Source: Oscillospiraceae bacterium
Lineage (GTDB): Bacteria > Bacillota > Clostridia > Oscillospirales > Ruminococcaceae
Assembly: GCA_017394475.1 (NCBI GenBank)
Contig: JAFPYQ010000252.1
Coordinates: 1-6,153 of the forward strand
DNA length: 6,153 bases
Direction: 5' to 3'
A program made the position numbers and the translations under genes. The notes under the pieces are model-generated. The model searched no databases. It was given only the letters and a program-made list of their open reading frames with translations, and was not told the DNA's origin. Of this stretch, positions 5,281 to 6,153 are shown one piece after another (position 1 is the first letter of the stretch; the number at the start of each line of letters is the position of its first letter).

Positions 5281-6153
5281 ATGTCAGAAAGACCCGAATG
5301 GCTCGACAATGCCGTATTCTATGAGATCTACCCACAGTCCTTCAAGGATACCGACGGCGATGGTACCGGCAATATCAACGGCATGACCGAAAAGCTGCCG
5401 TATATAAAAGACCTGGGCTGCACTGCTCTCTGGCTCAATCCCTGTTTCTGCTCCCCCTTCGGTGATGCAGGCTATGATGTTTCGGACTACTGCAAGGTGG
5501 CACCCCGCTACGGGACAAATGACGACCTTGTCCGCCTTTTTGATGAGGCGCATAAGCTGGGGATGCACGTCCTGCTGGATCTTGTGCCCGGGCACACATC
5601 ATGGGAGCACCCCTGGTTCAAGGAGAGCATGAAGGCAGAGCGCAACGAATACACCGACCGCTATGTCTGGACAGACAGTATATGGGAGGAGCCTACAAGA
5701 TACGGCTCCCTGCGCGGCATCTCCGACAGGGACGGCAGCTGTGCGGTGAATTTCTTCACCCATCAGCCTGCACTGAACTACGGATTTTACAAGCCCGACA
5801 GACCATGGCAGCAGAGCATGGACTCGGAAGGCGCCACAGCCACAAAAAACGCCATGAAGGATGTTATGCGTTTCTGGCTGTCAAAGGGCTGTGACGGCTT
5901 CCGTGTGGATATGGCAGGGTCACTGGTGAAAGACGACGAGGACGGCAAGGGTATTATCGCACTGTGGCAGGATATCAGAAAATTCCTTGATGATGAGTTC
6001 CCCCATGCGGCTATGATCTCGGAATGGGGAGAGCCCGACAAGAGCCTGCTGGGCGGGTTCCACATGGATTTCCTGCTCCATTTCGGACCTTCCCATTACA
6101 ATGATCTGTTCCGCTGTGAAAAGCCGTTTTTCGGCGGCAGCGGCGATGCCTCA
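5281..6153 (+). CDS. GH13 alpha-amylase-family glycosidase, 5' part (runs off the window)
   Basis: The frame stays open from ATG 5281 to the last base (291 codons), so the 3' end is missing. AAAGGAG lies 8 nt before the ATG and overlaps the SRAP stop codon. The N-terminus has the AVFYEIYPQSF strand of the GH13 (beta/alpha)8 barrel. It is followed by a calcium-type loop, DTDGDGTGNINGM (D23, D25, D27), of the kind found in oligo-1,6-glucosidases and related alpha-glycosidases. Region I reads DLVPGH (D100-H105), with Gly where many members have Asn. Region II, GFRVD, carries the nucleophile D210, and Region III, ISEWG, carries the acid/base E248. The third catalytic Asp (Region IV) lies beyond the window. 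No signal peptide is present, so it probably acts on imported malto-oligosaccharides or similar alpha-glucans in the cytoplasm. Exact specificity cannot be read from this fragment. Co-transcription with the repair genes is suggested by the 13-bp gap. Confidence 0.93.
   Translation, partial: MSERPEWLDNAVFYEIYPQSFKDTDGDGTGNINGMTEKLPYIKDLGCTALWLNPCFCSPFGDAGYDVSDYCKVAPRYGTNDDLVRLFDEAHKLGMHVLLDLVPGHTSWEHPWFKESMKAERNEYTDRYVWTDSIWEEPTRYGSLRGISDRDGSCAVNFFTHQPALNYGFYKPDRPWQQSMDSEGATATKNAMKDVMRFWLSKGCDGFRVDMAGSLVKDDEDGKGIIALWQDIRKFLDDEFPHAAMISEWGEPDKSLLGGFHMDFLLHFGPSHYNDLFRCEKPFFGGSGDAS

Noticed and set aside
1..6153. CRISPR array, tRNA/rRNA genes, insertion sequence or prophage structural genes
   Set aside because: No regularly spaced repeats of CRISPR length, tRNA-like cloverleaf, transposase or phage motif was found. 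The CI-like repressor is the only phage-like hint.

Overview
The window looks like chromosomal DNA from a Ruminococcus-type member of the Clostridia (Oscillospiraceae). The grounds are Firmicutes-style Shine-Dalgarno sites (AAAGGAG, AAGGAGGTGA), a mixed base composition with heavy ATA (Ile) and GAT use, a Y-family polymerase followed by a YolD-like gene, and an intracellular GH13 glycosidase. The genus is inferred, not proven.

Layout. Bases 1-374 hold no convincing gene. They contain a hexamer tandem repeat (1-42), a hairpin-rich stretch (about 64-240) that may be a structured RNA, and a terminator-like hairpin (263-305) reading on the minus strand. Bases 375-1556 (minus strand) encode a 393-residue membrane protein of unknown function. 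It appears to be an internal duplication of the unit: two membrane helices, a helix-turn-helix-like segment, a four-cysteine zinc ribbon. Bases 1557-1849 are a divergent control region with one good sigma-A promoter per strand and several inverted and direct repeats that could be operators.

From 1850 to the window end, five plus-strand genes are closely spaced: an XRE/S24 self-cleaving repressor (1850-2683), a Y-family translesion DNA polymerase (2726-4117), a YolD-like protein (4140-4634), an SRAP/HMCES-type abasic-site protein (4644-5267) and the 5' part of a GH13 glycosidase (5281 to beyond 6153).

How they may work together. The repressor has an Ala-Gly bond and a Ser/Lys pair spaced as in LexA, so it probably holds the operon off until DNA damage activates RecA. 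The next three genes would then supply a lesion-bypass polymerase, its YolD-type partner and a protein that shields abasic sites in single-stranded DNA. In effect this is a compact damage-tolerance cassette with its own switch. The divergent membrane/zinc-ribbon protein shares the control region and may belong to the same regulon. The glycosidase starts 13 bp after the SRAP gene with no terminator visible between them, so it may be co-transcribed, although its function looks unrelated.
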